A stretch of 64,000 nt of DNA from Pseudolabrys sp. (lineage in GTDB: Bacteria > Pseudomonadota > Alphaproteobacteria > Rhizobiales > Xanthobacteraceae), in assembly GCA_017849615.1 (NCBI GenBank), contig JAFIGS010000033.1, positions 1-64,000 on the forward strand, given 5' to 3'. Below, one piece after another: positions 8,675-17,472 of this stretch. The notes beneath the pieces were generated by a model, which worked only from the letters and a program-made list of their open reading frames with translations, did no database searches and was not told the origin of the DNA. The translations under genes were made by a program, and so were the position numbers. Numbering within the stretch: position 1 is the stretch's first letter; each line of letters opens with the position of its first letter.

Positions 8675-11248
8675 CTAGTTATGCACAGGCCGCCGGACGC
8701 TTCGGCGCCGCCAGCGCCGCCCCGGCTTCATCGCCAGGCGCTTGAGGCCTTCGGCGGCGACGAGATAGCCCGCCACCAGCGCGGCGATGGCGAGCCAAAG
8801 CCCGCCCGGCAGCGGCACGAAACCGAACGGCGCGCCGAGCGGCGTCAGCACGAGGGCGAAGGCGACGCCAAGCGCGGCGAGCGAGGTGAACGTCAGCGCC
8901 GCGCGCGGCCGCGACCGCCACACCGGCAGCACGGTGCGGATCGCGAAGATCACCAGGATCTGCGTCATCATCGACTCGATGAACCAGGCGGTGCGGAAGG
9001 TTTCGGCGTCCGCGTGGAAGCCTTTCAGCAGCAGCACGAAGATCGCCAGATCGAACAGCGACGACAGCGGCCCCATGATCAGGGTGAAGCGCAGCAGCTC
9101 CGACATTTCCCAGCCATGCGGCTTGCGGATGTCGCGCGGCTCGGCGCGGTCGAACGGAATGCCGACTTCGGACAGATCGTAGAGCAGGTTGTTGAGCAGC
9201 ACCTGGATCGGCGTCAGCGGCAGGAACGGAATGAACAGCGAGGCCACCGCCATCGACAGCATGTTGCCGACATTCGACGAGGTGCCCATGCGCAGATACT
9301 TCATGATGTTGCTGTAGGTGCGCCGCCCCTCCTCGACGCCGTCGGCGACAACGCCGAGATCGGGATCGAGCAGGATGAGATCGGCGGCGGCGCGCGCCAC
9401 GTCGGCGGCGCTGTCCACCGCAAGACCGGCATCGGCGGCGTGAATCGCCGGCGCGTCGTTGATGCCGTCGCCGATGAAGCCGACGCTGTGACCGCGGGCC
9501 TGCAGGGCGCGGATGATGCGGGTCTTTTGGTCCGGCGAGACGCGGGCGAACAGATCGGCGTGCTGCACCCGGGCGGCGAGCGCGGCGTCGCTGAGTTCCT
9601 CGATCTGCGCGCCGGTGAGCGAACCGCGCAGCGGAATGCCCAGCTCCTGCATGAGATGACGCACGGTGGCCTCGGCGTCGCCGGAAATGATCTTGACGCG
9701 CACGCCCTGTTTCTCGAGGCGCTGGATCGCCAGCGCCGCCGACGCCTTCGGCGGATCGTCGAACACGCACAGGCCCGCGAAGACGAATTCGCGCTCGTCG
9801 GCGGCGGTGATTTTGTCGCCGGCGAAGCTGCGCCAGGCGACGCCGAGACAGCGGCGGCCCTGCGCAATCTGCGCGTCATGCAGCTTCAGCAACGCGGCGC
9901 GGCCGGCGTCATCGAGCGGCTGCACGCTGCCGTCGGCGGCTTCGCGCGCGCTCGATGCGGCGATGATCGCTTCCGGCGCGCCCTTCACAACGATGAGGCG
10001 CCGGCCATCGCGCTCGGCCAGCACCGAGACGCGGCGGCGCTCGAAATCGAACGGAATGTCGGCAACACGGCGCCAGTCGTCATGACCGATGCCGGCGGCG
10101 CCGGCGAGAATGGCATCGTCGAGCGGCGTGCGGATGCCGGTCTCCAGACGGCTGTTGAGCGCGGCAAGCTCGAGGACGCGCGCGCTTGTCGTGCCGTCGC
10201 AGCCCGGATGGTCGATCAGCGACATGCGCGCTTCGGTCAGCGTGCCAGTCTTGTCGGTGCAGAGCACATCCATGGTGCCGAGGTCGTGAATGGCGGCGAG
10301 GCGCTTCACCACCACCTTGCGCGCCGCCATGCGCTGCGCGCCGCGCGACAAGGTCACGGTCATGATCATCGGCAGCAGTTCGGGCGTCAGACCGACGGCG
10401 AGCGCGGCTGCGAACAGAAACGACTCGAGCACGGCGCGGCCGAAAGCCAGATGCGCCAGCAGCACGAACAGCACGAGGAAGCCGGTGATGCGCACGATCA
10501 GCAGGCCGAAGGCGTGCAGGCCGCGCTCGAAGCTGGTCGGCGGCGGCTCGCTCTGCAGCGCCGCGGCGATGCCGCCGAAGCGCGTATGCGCGCCGGTGGC
10601 GGTGACCAGCATGGTGGCCTCGCCGCTGACCAGCGCGGTGCCCGCAAACAGCGCGTTGAAAGCCTCGGCCGGCGCCTCCGCGGCGCAGGCGCCGGCATGC
10701 TTCTCGACCGGATAGGGCTCGCCCGTGAGCAGCGACTCGTTGGCATGCGCATTGCGCGCGTCGAGCACGAGGCCGTCGGCCGGCACGAGATTGCCGGCGT
10801 CGAGTTGCACGATATCGCCGGGCACGATGTCCTCGACGGCAAGCAGCGCGACGCCGCCGTTGCGGCGCACGGCGACATGCACCGCCACCGAACGCTTGAG
10901 CGCCTCGACGGCGTTCTCGGCGCGTTCTTGCTGGATGATCTCCAGCGTGACCGAAACGACGAGGATGATGTTGATGATGGCGAAGCTCGCCCAGTCGCCG
11001 GTCAGGCCGGAGATCGCCGCGGCGACCATCAGGATCGCCACCAGCGGATCGGCGAAGCGCCGCGCGATGCGCACGATCAGGCGATGGCGATGACTGTCGC
11101 TGACGACATTGCGGCCGACAGCGGCGCGGCGGCGCCCGGCTTCTTCATGGGAGAGACCGGCCGGCGTCGCGGACAATTGCGCCAGCACCTCCGATGCCGG
11201 CAGGCACCAGAAGCGGTCGGGGACGGAGAACGGCGACGGTGCGGGCAC
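8675..11248 (-). CDS. mgtA: Magnesium-translocating P-type ATPase (MgtA type)
   Basis: An 857-residue P3B ATPase that imports Mg2+ across the inner membrane using ATP. An N-terminal cytoplasmic segment is followed by the first membrane pair (about 65-110). The actuator-domain TGE is at 175-177. Membrane segment M4 carries LTPELLPMI (287-295), and the phosphorylation motif DKTGTLTE places the catalytic Asp at 332. The hinge GDGINDAPA follows, and six C-terminal membrane helices contain NNLLYDLSE. Length and order match MgtA/MgtB. No leader riboswitch is obvious; the 212 nt upstream are mostly a dispersed repeat next to the yqeY gene. A plus-strand open frame antisense to this gene is very long but is a codon-bias artefact. 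Confidence 0.93.
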   Translation of the reverse strand: MPAPSPFSVPDRFWCLPASEVLAQLSATPAGLSHEEAGRRRAAVGRNVVSDSHRHRLIVRIARRFADPLVAILMVAAAISGLTGDWASFAIINIILVVSVTLEIIQQERAENAVEALKRSVAVHVAVRRNGGVALLAVEDIVPGDIVQLDAGNLVPADGLVLDARNAHANESLLTGEPYPVEKHAGACAAEAPAEAFNALFAGTALVSGEATMLVTATGAHTRFGGIAAALQSEPPPTSFERGLHAFGLLIVRITGFLVLFVLLAHLAFGRAVLESFLFAAALAVGLTPELLPMIMTVTLSRGAQRMAARKVVVKRLAAIHDLGTMDVLCTDKTGTLTEARMSLIDHPGCDGTTSARVLELAALNSRLETGIRTPLDDAILAGAAGIGHDDWRRVADIPFDFERRRVSVLAERDGRRLIVVKGAPEAIIAASSAREAADGSVQPLDDAGRAALLKLHDAQIAQGRRCLGVAWRSFAGDKITAADEREFVFAGLCVFDDPPKASAALAIQRLEKQGVRVKIISGDAEATVRHLMQELGIPLRGSLTGAQIEELSDAALAARVQHADLFARVSPDQKTRIIRALQARGHSVGFIGDGINDAPAIHAADAGLAVDSAADVARAAADLILLDPDLGVVADGVEEGRRTYSNIMKYLRMGTSSNVGNMLSMAVASLFIPFLPLTPIQVLLNNLLYDLSEVGIPFDRAEPRDIRKPHGWEMSELLRFTLIMGPLSSLFDLAIFVLLLKGFHADAETFRTAWFIESMMTQILVIFAIRTVLPVWRSRPRAALTFTSLAALGVAFALVLTPLGAPFGFVPLPGGLWLAIAALVAGYLVAAEGLKRLAMKPGRRWRRRSVRRPVHN

Positions 11249-11360
11249 GCGGCGGCTCGCGACATGGCTGAACGATCAGCCATCATCCCATCCGGCAGGG
11301 CGCAAACCTTTGATCGGGGTCAAGTTCGGGGGCTGCCGTTGTGGCGGCTCGCTTCTCGTC

Positions 11361-11460
11361 GTCATTCCGGGGCGCGGGCTTCAGCCCGCGAACCCGAGAC
11401 GCAGTCTCATGCTCTGTCGCTGGATTCCGGGTTCGCGCCTTCGGCACGCCGCGGAATGAC
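11361..11460. repeat. Dispersed 100-bp palindromic element, GTCATTCCG ends
   Basis: The outer arms GTCATTCCGGGGCGCG and CGCCGCGGAATGAC are inverted. Inside is GGCGCGGGCTTCAGCCCGCG plus a second arm pair. The element ends 3 nt before the yqeY stop codon. It is a typical mobile-looking intergenic repeat; no coding potential. Confidence 0.6.
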
Positions 11461-11463
11461 CAC

Positions 11464-11913
11464 CTAGGACAGCTTCGCCTTCACCGCGCCGCTGGCCTTG
11501 CCGAAGTCCATCTGGCCGGCGTATTTGCCGCGCAGCACGGCGATGACCTTGCCCATGTCCTTCATGCCGGCGGCGCCGGTTTCGGCAATGGCCGCGTCGA
11601 TCGCGGCGGCAACTTCGGCATCCGACATCTGCTTGGGCAGATAGGCCGAGATCACGGCGATCTCTTCCTCTTCCTGCTTCATCAGATCGTCGCGGCCGCC
11701 CTTCTTGTAGAGCTCGACCGATTCCTGGCGCTGCTTGATCATCTTCTGCAGCAGGCTCAGCACTTCGGCATCGCCCAGCGGCTTGCCGGTGGTGCGCGCC
11801 TCGATGTCGGCGTTCTTCAGGGCGGCGTTGACCATGCGCAAAGTCGAGACCGCGCGCTCGTTCTTGGCCTTCATCGCCTCCTTGAGGGCGTTATTAATGT
11901 CGTCGCGGATCAT
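11464..11913 (-). CDS. GatB/YqeY domain protein
   Basis: A 149-residue cytoplasmic YqeY protein, related to the C-terminal tRNA-binding domain of the amidotransferase subunit GatB. It opens MIRDDINNALKEAMKAKNE and contains STLRMVNAALKNADIEAR and EEIAVISAYLPKQMSD, which are characteristic. The length is normal for stand-alone members. The exact role is unknown; a link to tRNA or translation is inferred from the shared domain. ynfA lies immediately upstream on the same strand. A dispersed repeat abuts the stop codon. Confidence 0.9.
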   Translation of the reverse strand: MIRDDINNALKEAMKAKNERAVSTLRMVNAALKNADIEARTTGKPLGDAEVLSLLQKMIKQRQESVELYKKGGRDDLMKQEEEEIAVISAYLPKQMSDAEVAAAIDAAIAETGAAGMKDMGKVIAVLRGKYAGQMDFGKASGAVKAKLS

Positions 11914-11921
11914 AATTCACC

Positions 11922-12254
11922 TCAGATTGCCGATGGTCTTGGACCAAACAGAATGACGGCCGCGCCGACAAGACAAATGACGGCGCCGGTCACGTCCCAG
12001 CGGTCCGGCCTTACCCCTTCCGCCGCCCAAAGCCAAGCCAGCGACGCAGCGATATAGACGCCGCCATAGGCGGCATAGGCGCGGCCGGCGGCACCGGCAT
12101 CGACGAAGGTCAGCAGCCAGGCGAACAGCGCGAGACTCACCAGTCCGGGCAGCAGAACCCAGGCGGGCTTGTCGAGCCGCAGCCAGGCCCAGAAGGCGAA
12201 GCAGCCCACGATCTCGGCCAAAGCCGCGCCGATATAGATGGCAGCCGTTTTCAT
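11922..12254 (-). CDS. YnfA family (UPF0060) small membrane protein
   Basis: A 110-residue inner-membrane protein with four predicted hydrophobic helices: residues 5-27, 33-52, 62-80 and 88-105. The motifs [31 protein letters not shown] and [17 protein letters not shown] are diagnostic of UPF0060, a drug/metabolite-transporter-like family. Substrate is unknown. It sits 8 nt downstream of the end of the dioxygenase gene and 8 nt before yqeY, so these three genes probably share one transcript. Confidence 0.88.
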   Translation of the reverse strand: MKTAAIYIGAALAEIVGCFAFWAWLRLDKPAWVLLPGLVSLALFAWLLTFVDAGAAGRAYAAYGGVYIAASLAWLWAAEGVRPDRWDVTGAVICLVGAAVILFGPRPSAI

Positions 12255-12261
12255 CGCCGCG

Positions 12262-13386
12262 TCACTTCACCGGCTGGTGGCCCTGGTTCTCGCCGAAGGC
12301 TTCCTCGCGATAGAGGCCGAGCGAATGCATGACCGGCAGATCGTTGAAGCAGAACAGGCAGGCGTCCTCGCTCGCCGAAGAATTGCCGTGCTCGTGGAAG
12401 GCCCAGGACGGCACGCAGAAGATGTCGCGCTTCTTCCAGTCGAAGCGCTTGCCGCCGATGATGGAATAGCCCTCGCCCTTGGCGCATTGATAGATCGACG
12501 ACCCGGTGTGGCGGTGCGCGCGGGTCTTCTCGCCGGGGCGCAGCATCTGCATCGAGGCGCCGATGGTCTGCATCACCGGGCCGCCGGTGAGCGGATTGAC
12601 GTAGTTCATCAGCACGCCGTCAAAGGGCGAGCCGTCGGTGGCCCTGGCGAATTTGCTGAGCGACTCGTAAGTCGGCTCCCATTCGTATTTGAGGAGCGGC
12701 GAATAGGGCTTCTGCCAGTCCTGCAAGGCGGGCTGCAGGCCGGGCGCGCCCCAGGTCATGGTCGCGTCGTCGACGGCGTAGGTCACCGGCTGCTTGAGGT
12801 CGGGATGCACCTTGTAGAAATTGGCTTCGAGCGCATTGACGAGCGGAATGTCGAGACCGTCCTGCCAGATGCAGTCGGTGCCCGAGGCATCGACGCCGTG
12901 CTCGTGCCATGAGCCGTTCGGCGTCAGCACGAAGTCGTTTTCGCCCAAGGTCATTTTATGGCCGTCCACCACGGTGTAGGCGCCCTTGCCCTCCATGATG
13001 AAGCGGAGCGCCGAAGCCGAGTGCTGGTGCGCCGAGGCGGTCTCGCCCGCGCGCATGACCTGGAGGCCGGAATAGAGCCAGCCGACCGCGGCCGCCTGCT
13101 CGCGCCGACCCGGATTGTTGAGATAAATGACGCGGCGGCCGGCTTTTTCGGGGGCGACCAGCTCGATGGAGCGCAGCACGGGCTCGCGCAGGTCGGCGTA
13201 GCGCCACAGCACCGGCACCGAATCCGATTTCGGCTCCCAGGGCTCGATCTTGTTGGCCACGGTCCAGAGCGCGGCGGCCTCGACTTTCTCGAGGTCGGCG
13301 TAATAGGCGACGAGATCGGCCGTGTCCTCGACATTGGCCCGGCCGGCGACGTCCTCCCGGTACTGGTCGTGTCTTGCCGCGGTCAT
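12262..13386 (-). CDS. Gentisate 1,2-dioxygenase-like bicupin
   Basis: A 374-residue double-cupin, ring-cleaving dioxygenase of the gentisate / 1-hydroxy-2-naphthoate / salicylate dioxygenase group, Fe(II)-dependent and cytoplasmic. The N-terminal cupin has the probable iron ligands H120 and H122 ([15 protein letters not shown]) and H161 (SWHEHG); this matches the three-His set known in the family. The second cupin (about 290-345) keeps HRHTGSSIY and FHEHGN, which is more conserved than in many relatives. No hydrolase or isomerase for the later gentisate pathway is adjacent, so the substrate is open; salicylate-type or aminobenzoate-type ring cleavage is possible. Divergent from carA. Confidence 0.8.
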   Translation of the reverse strand: MTAARHDQYREDVAGRANVEDTADLVAYYADLEKVEAAALWTVANKIEPWEPKSDSVPVLWRYADLREPVLRSIELVAPEKAGRRVIYLNNPGRREQAAAVGWLYSGLQVMRAGETASAHQHSASALRFIMEGKGAYTVVDGHKMTLGENDFVLTPNGSWHEHGVDASGTDCIWQDGLDIPLVNALEANFYKVHPDLKQPVTYAVDDATMTWGAPGLQPALQDWQKPYSPLLKYEWEPTYESLSKFARATDGSPFDGVLMNYVNPLTGGPVMQTIGASMQMLRPGEKTRAHRHTGSSIYQCAKGEGYSIIGGKRFDWKKRDIFCVPSWAFHEHGNSSASEDACLFCFNDLPVMHSLGLYREEAFGENQGHQPVK

Positions 13387-13478
13387 GCCTCAGGCTCCCT
13401 GATTCCCGGTCCAAATGCGCGGGGACGGGCCAAACCGCCCCCTTGCCTCGCCCGCCATAATACGCAACTAAGAGGCTT

Positions 13479-14681
13479 ATGACACAGGACAAAGCCGCCC
13501 CCGCGGGTGACTGGGCAGAGCCCAAGGCCACCGCGCTCATCGTGCTCGCCGATGGAACCATGCTCGAAGGCTTCGGCATCGGCGCCGAAGGACACGCCGT
13601 CGGCGAGGTCTGCTTCAACACCGCCATGACGGGTTACGAGGAAATCCTCACCGACCCGTCCTATGCCGGGCAAATCGTCACTTTTACCTTCCCCCATGTC
13701 GGCAATGTCGGCACCAACGACGAAGACATCGAGTCGCTGAACATGGCGGCCCGCCCGGGCGCCTGCGGCGTCATCCTGCGCACCGACATCACTTTGGCCT
13801 CGAACTACCGCGCCACCCGCCCGCTCAACGACTGGCTGAAAGCGCGCGGCATCATCGGCCTGTCCGGCATCGACACCCGCGCGCTGACCGCGCTGATCCG
13901 CGAAAAGGGCATGCCCAACGCCGTGATCGCGCATTCGCCGTCCGGCACGTTCGACCTCGAGGCGCTGAAAAAGGAAGCGCGCGAGTGGCCGGGCCTCGTC
14001 GGCATGGACCTGGTGCCGATGGTGACGAGCGCGCAGCGCTTCACCTGGGACGAGACCGAATGGGTCTGGAACAAGGGCTACGGCCGACAGGACAAGCCGG
14101 AATTCCATGTCGTCGCGGTGGACTACGGCATCAAGCGCAACATCCTGCGCCTGCTGGCCAGCGCCGACTGCAAGGTCACCGTGGTGCCGGCGACGACCAG
14201 CTATGACGACATCATGGCGCTCAAGCCGGACGGCGTGTTCCTGTCGAACGGCCCCGGCGATCCGGCCGAGACCGGCAAGTACGCCGTGCCGGTGATCCAG
14301 CAGGTAGTGAACTCGGGCACGCCGACCTTTGGCATCTGTCTCGGCCACCAGATGCTCGGCCTCGCGCTTGGCGGCACCACGATGAAGATGCATCAGGGCC
14401 ACCACGGCGCCAATCATCCGGTGAAGGACATCACGACCGGCAAGGTCGAGATCACCTCGATGAACCACGGCTTCGCGCTGGACAAGGAGTCGCTGCCGGC
14501 CAGCGTCGAGCAGACGCACTTCTCGCTGTTCGACGGGTCTAACGCCGGCATCGCGCTGAAAGACAAGCCGGTGTTCTCGGTGCAGTACCACCCCGAAGCC
14601 TCGCCCGGCCCGCGGGATTCGCACTATCTGTTCACGCGGTTTGTCGATTTGATGCGCGAGAAGAAGAAGGCGAAGGCGTAA
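13479..14681 (+). CDS. carA: Carbamoyl-phosphate synthase small subunit
   Basis: A 400-residue glutamine-hydrolysing subunit that supplies ammonia to CarB for carbamoyl phosphate, the precursor of arginine and pyrimidines. The N-terminal domain has TAMTGYEEILTDPSYAGQIV and SGIDTRALTALIR. The class I glutaminase domain has LSNGPGDP, the nucleophile C287 in FGICLGHQMLG, and the YHPEASPGP His/Glu pair near the end. Length is typical. The start at the ATG following CGCAACTAAGAGGCTT is supported by an AGAGG. Its partner carB begins 9.3 kb downstream on the same strand, with unrelated genes between. Confidence 0.97.
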   Translation: MTQDKAAPAGDWAEPKATALIVLADGTMLEGFGIGAEGHAVGEVCFNTAMTGYEEILTDPSYAGQIVTFTFPHVGNVGTNDEDIESLNMAARPGACGVILRTDITLASNYRATRPLNDWLKARGIIGLSGIDTRALTALIREKGMPNAVIAHSPSGTFDLEALKKEAREWPGLVGMDLVPMVTSAQRFTWDETEWVWNKGYGRQDKPEFHVVAVDYGIKRNILRLLASADCKVTVVPATTSYDDIMALKPDGVFLSNGPGDPAETGKYAVPVIQQVVNSGTPTFGICLGHQMLGLALGGTTMKMHQGHHGANHPVKDITTGKVEITSMNHGFALDKESLPASVEQTHFSLFDGSNAGIALKDKPVFSVQYHPEASPGPRDSHYLFTRFVDLMREKKKAKA

Positions 14682-14730
14682 CGCGCCCTTCGCGCCATTG
14701 GCACCCGAAGGGTTACACGCTACTTTGGCG

Positions 14731-14736
14731 TATAAT
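14731..14736 (+). promoter_or_regulatory. Perfect -10 hexamer TATAAT over the expected higB start
   Basis: TATAAT occupies exactly the place of the lost higB start codon. No good -35 lies 16-18 nt upstream, so promoter activity is uncertain. If used, transcription would start near 14743 and could express higA without a full higB. Confidence 0.3.
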
Positions 14737-15010
14737 CCGCAGTTTCCGTCATCGGGGACTGAAGCGCCTGCACGAGCGCGGCGATGCATCGGGCATTCAA
14801 GCGGCGCAAAAGAAACGAATTCTGCGCATTCTCGCTTATCTGGATGACGCTCAATCGCCGCGCGACGTGGACTTTCCGGGCTTGCGGCTGCATCCGCTGA
14901 CCGGAAACCTCGCCGGCTTCTGGAGCCTTTCCGTATCCGGCAACTGGCGCATCATATTTCGCTTCGAAGACAGTCACGTCGCGGACGTCGATCTCGTCGA
15001 TTATCATTGA
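14732..15010 (+). CDS. higB: HigB/RelE-type toxin with no canonical start codon
   Basis: A mRNA-interferase toxin of the HigB family; such proteins cleave mRNA on the ribosome and are neutralised by HigA. The frame reads SFRHRGLKRLHERGD, LHPLTGNLAGFWSLSVSGNW, RIIFRFED and VDLVDYH, full length (92 residues) by family standards. The codon where the family normally has its initiating ATG is ATA (14732-14734), followed by ATC. No in-frame ATG, GTG or TTG occurs upstream back to carA or in the first half of the frame; an in-frame CTG at 14759 is the only weak alternative. So the toxin is either started at ATA/ATC at low efficiency or silenced. higA follows 8 nt after the stop. Confidence 0.7.
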   Translation: MIRSFRHRGLKRLHERGDASGIQAAQKKRILRILAYLDDAQSPRDVDFPGLRLHPLTGNLAGFWSLSVSGNWRIIFRFEDSHVADVDLVDYH

Positions 15011-15018
15011 GGTGTCTC

Positions 15019-15336
15019 ATGGCGCTGCTGAATCCTCCTCATCCCGGCGAAGGTCTAAGGGAAGATGTTCTGGAACCGCTCGGCCTGACGGTAACCGAAA
15101 CCGCCAAGGCGCTCGGCATCAGCCGCAAGACTTTGTCCGAGATCGTCAACGGAAAGTCGCCGATTACGCCTAACATCGCAGTGCGTCTGGAGCGCGCCTT
15201 TACGAATCCGCCGGCGGATATGTGGCTGCGCCTGCAGGCGGCCTATGATCTGCGGCTCGCGGAGCAGAAGCTGAAGAAAACGGTGGTGCGCAAGCTCTGG
15301 AAGCCGGACACTGACAAGACCAAGCGTGTGGCTTGA
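15019..15336 (+). CDS. higA: HigA-type antitoxin, XRE family
   Basis: A 105-residue antitoxin and DNA-binding repressor. It opens with the HigA signature MALLNPPHPGEGLREDVL, followed by a helix-turn-helix (TVTETAKALGISRKTLSEIV) and ITPNIAVRLERAF and WLRLQAAYDL. The ATG at 15019 follows GAGGTGTCTC, which overlaps the higB stop. Its gene order (toxin first) is normal for higBA. Intact, unlike the toxin start. Confidence 0.9.
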   Translation: MALLNPPHPGEGLREDVLEPLGLTVTETAKALGISRKTLSEIVNGKSPITPNIAVRLERAFTNPPADMWLRLQAAYDLRLAEQKLKKTVVRKLWKPDTDKTKRVA

Positions 15337-15353
15337 GCCGTTCATCCTGTTAA

Positions 15354-15992
15354 ATGCCCTACAAACTCGCGCTCTTCGATTTCGACGGCACGCTGGCGGA
15401 TTCGTTCCCGTGGTTCGCCGGCGTCATCAACGACACCGCCGACAAATTCCGCTTCCGCCGCGTCGCGGCGCATGAGGTCGACGGTTTGCGCGGCAAGTCA
15501 TCGCGCGAAATGATGCAGATCCTCGGCGTGTCGGCCTGGAAGCTGCCCTTCATCGGCAACTACATCCGCAAGCGCAAGGCGCAGGACCTCGCCGCCATCC
15601 CGCTGTTTGCGCAGACGCATGACGCGTTGCGCCGTCTCAACGGCGCCGGCGTCACGCTCGCGATCATCAGCTCCAACTCCGAAGCCAATATCCGCACGAT
15701 GTTCGGACCGGAGACCGCGGCGCTGATTTCGCATTACGAATGCGGCTCGTCGCTGCACGGCAAGGCAAAACGTTTTCGCAAGCTGCTACGCAAGAGCGGT
15801 GTCGCCGCGCCAGACACCATCGCCATCGGCGATGAACTGCGCGACATCGACGCGGCGCGCGAGGCCGGCATCGCCTTCGGCGCCGTCACCTGGGGTTACA
15901 CCCACGGCGCGGCGATGAAGGCGGCGAAGCCCGACCACGCCTTCGATACGTTCGGCGCGATGGTGGAAACGATCGCCGGCCCGGCGCGTTGA
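15354..15992 (+). CDS. HAD superfamily hydrolase, phosphoglycolate phosphatase-like
   Basis: A 212-residue haloacid-dehalogenase-type phosphatase. Motif I is FDFDGTLADS (nucleophile D9, general acid D11), a helical cap occupies about 15-85, motif II is IISSNSE, motif III Lys is in SLHGKAKRFRKLL, and motif IV is IGDELRDIDAAREAG. This arrangement matches Gph-type phosphatases; the substrate cannot be read from sequence. Start at an ATG 17 nt after the higA stop, so it is likely co-transcribed with higA. Confidence 0.85.
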   Translation: MPYKLALFDFDGTLADSFPWFAGVINDTADKFRFRRVAAHEVDGLRGKSSREMMQILGVSAWKLPFIGNYIRKRKAQDLAAIPLFAQTHDALRRLNGAGVTLAIISSNSEANIRTMFGPETAALISHYECGSSLHGKAKRFRKLLRKSGVAAPDTIAIGDELRDIDAAREAGIAFGAVTWGYTHGAAMKAAKPDHAFDTFGAMVETIAGPAR

Positions 15993-15998
15993 GACGCC

Positions 15999-16520
15999 AT
16001 GCAAACGCCCATCACCTATTTCTTCGAGGACGACGGCGCGGTGCCGAACAATCCTGCGCTGCCGATGCTGGTCAACAAGGCCGCGCTCGATCTTGCGGGC
16101 ACCCACGACCCGGAATCCGGGATCGAAAAGCTGTTCGACGCCAACGACTGGGGCCATGGCCGGTGGCGTAACGGCATCTTCCCCTACGCGCACTACCATT
16201 CGATGATCCACGAGGTGCTCGGCATCGCACGCGGCACCGCCAAGGTGCGCTTCGGCGGCGACAGAGGCGAGGTGCTGGATCTCGCGTCCGGCGACATCGC
16301 CGTGCTGCCGGCCGGCACCGGGCATCAAAGGCTCGCGGCATCCGCCGATCTGGTCGTCATCGGCGGCTACCCGCCGGGCGGCACCTACGACCTGTGCCGC
16401 GGCGACCGGCCTTCCGACCGAGACCGGGCGATCAAGACGATCCTCAAGGTGCCGCGGCCGGGAACCGACCCGGTCGGCGGCAAAGATGGCGCGCTGACCA
16501 CCTTGTGGCGAAGCGCCTAA
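15999..16520 (+). CDS. YjlB-like cupin protein
   Basis: A 173-residue single-domain cupin of the YjlB group. Metal-binding-type residues are in PYAHYHSMIHEVLGI and LPAGTGHQRL. The family commonly has the motif FFEDDG...PNNP at the N-terminus, present here at residues 8-20. Function is unknown. It starts 7 nt after the HAD gene, so both are in one operon. Confidence 0.75.
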   Translation: MQTPITYFFEDDGAVPNNPALPMLVNKAALDLAGTHDPESGIEKLFDANDWGHGRWRNGIFPYAHYHSMIHEVLGIARGTAKVRFGGDRGEVLDLASGDIAVLPAGTGHQRLAASADLVVIGGYPPGGTYDLCRGDRPSDRDRAIKTILKVPRPGTDPVGGKDGALTTLWRSA

Positions 16521-16537
16521 CATGCGATTTCCGCTCG

Positions 16538-16555
16538 TCCCCGCGAAAGCGGGGA
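16538..16555. repeat. Dispersed palindrome, TCCCCGC arms (second copy)
   Basis: TCCCCGC-GAAA-GCGGGGA with flank TGAACGGAG. It is related to the copy at 2723-2740 and lies between the cupin and methyltransferase genes. Confidence 0.6.
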
Positions 16556-16594
16556 TGAACGGAGTTTGGAGATCTGCCTGAGGTCTTGCACGCC

Positions 16595-17287
16595 ATGGAC
16601 TGGATCAGCTTCTACGATTTCAAGCATTCGGTGATCTATGTGAATGGACGTCACCGCGACGTCCATTACCAGACCATCGCCAGGGACATCCGCGATCTGG
16701 TGCCCTCGCCCGACGCCATCGTCATGGATTACGGCTGCGGCGAAGCGACCAGCGCGGCGCTGGTCGCGGAAGCCTGCGGACATCTCACCCTGGTCGAGGC
16801 GGCGCCGAATGTGCGCGCTGCCTTGCGCGAACGCTTCGCCGCGAACCCGAAAATGTCGGTGATGAGTCCGGACGAAGCGGCGGCGACGCCCGACCACTCG
16901 GTCGACATGATCGTGCTGCACTCGGTGGCGCAGTATCTCACCGCCGAGGAACTGAACGCCATGATGGCGACGTTCCGCCGGCTTCTGAAGCCGACCGGCA
17001 CCTTCGTGCTTGGCGACATCGTGCCGCCGCAGATGGCGTCGGTGTGGGCGGCGCTATCGCTGCTGAAATTCGGCGCGGCCAACGGCTTCTTCTGGGCGGC
17101 GGTCGGCGGGCTGATCCGCATCCTGCTGTCGGACTATTTCACGCTCAAGAAAACGCACGGCCTGTCGCACTACACCGAGGCCGACATGCTGGCGCGGCTG
17201 AAGGCCGCCGGCTTTGCGCCCAAACGCGCCGCGCACAATATCGGCCACAACCAGCACCGCATGACGTTCCTGTCGAAGCCGGTTTGA
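16595..17287 (+). CDS. Class I SAM-dependent methyltransferase
   Basis: A 230-residue methyltransferase. Motif I is VMDYGCGEATSAALVAEAC, motif II lies at LTLVEAAP, and the post-I acidic residue and VDMIVLHSVAQYLT (motif IV) follow. The C-terminal half has a hydrophobic stretch (ASVWAALSLLKFGAANGFFW and IRILLSDYF), so it may act at the membrane or on a lipid-like substrate; that is inference. The ATG at 16595 was chosen because GAGG lies about 10 nt upstream and the protein opens MDWISFYDF; a TTG nine bases earlier is less likely. Confidence 0.8.
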   Translation: MDWISFYDFKHSVIYVNGRHRDVHYQTIARDIRDLVPSPDAIVMDYGCGEATSAALVAEACGHLTLVEAAPNVRAALRERFAANPKMSVMSPDEAAATPDHSVDMIVLHSVAQYLTAEELNAMMATFRRLLKPTGTFVLGDIVPPQMASVWAALSLLKFGAANGFFWAAVGGLIRILLSDYFTLKKTHGLSHYTEADMLARLKAAGFAPKRAAHNIGHNQHRMTFLSKPV

Positions 17288-17380
17288 CGGGCGCCGGCCG
17301 GTAACGAGCCGTTAACCGCGATCCAAAATGTCACATCCCTTTAACGCCATTGTGAATGCGCCTCGGCGATACTTGGCTAT

Positions 17381-17456
17381 GGCCCGGTGGCGGAGTGCGT
17401 ACGCAAAGGACCCTGCAAGGTCCTTCACCCTGGTTCAAATCCAGGCTGGGCCTCCA
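17381..17456 (+). tRNA. tRNA-Cys (GCA), atypical anticodon arm and D-loop
   Basis: A 76-nt cloverleaf with encoded CCA. Acceptor stem GGCCCGG/CTGGGCC (one G-U), D-stem GCG/CGC, T-stem CCTGG/CCAGG with loop TTCAAAT, discriminator T. Anticodon GCA with T33 and A37 assigns cysteine. Two features are odd. The anticodon arm is two bases longer than usual: the best 5-bp stem, AGGAC/GTCCT, leaves an 8-nt loop CCTGCAAG; a 7-bp stem with a 6-nt loop is the alternative. The D-loop (AGTGCGTA) lacks the usual GG pair. It could be a functional variant or a decaying gene. Confidence 0.75.
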
Positions 17457-17472
17457 CTCTTTTCCTTCCGCG

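Noticed and set aside
8231-11467. 1078-codon plus-strand frame antisense to mgtA and the 3' end of dnaG direction
   Set aside because: Same codon-bias artefact; repetitive Arg/Gly/His composition and no recognised motif, while mgtA on the other strand is a complete known enzyme.
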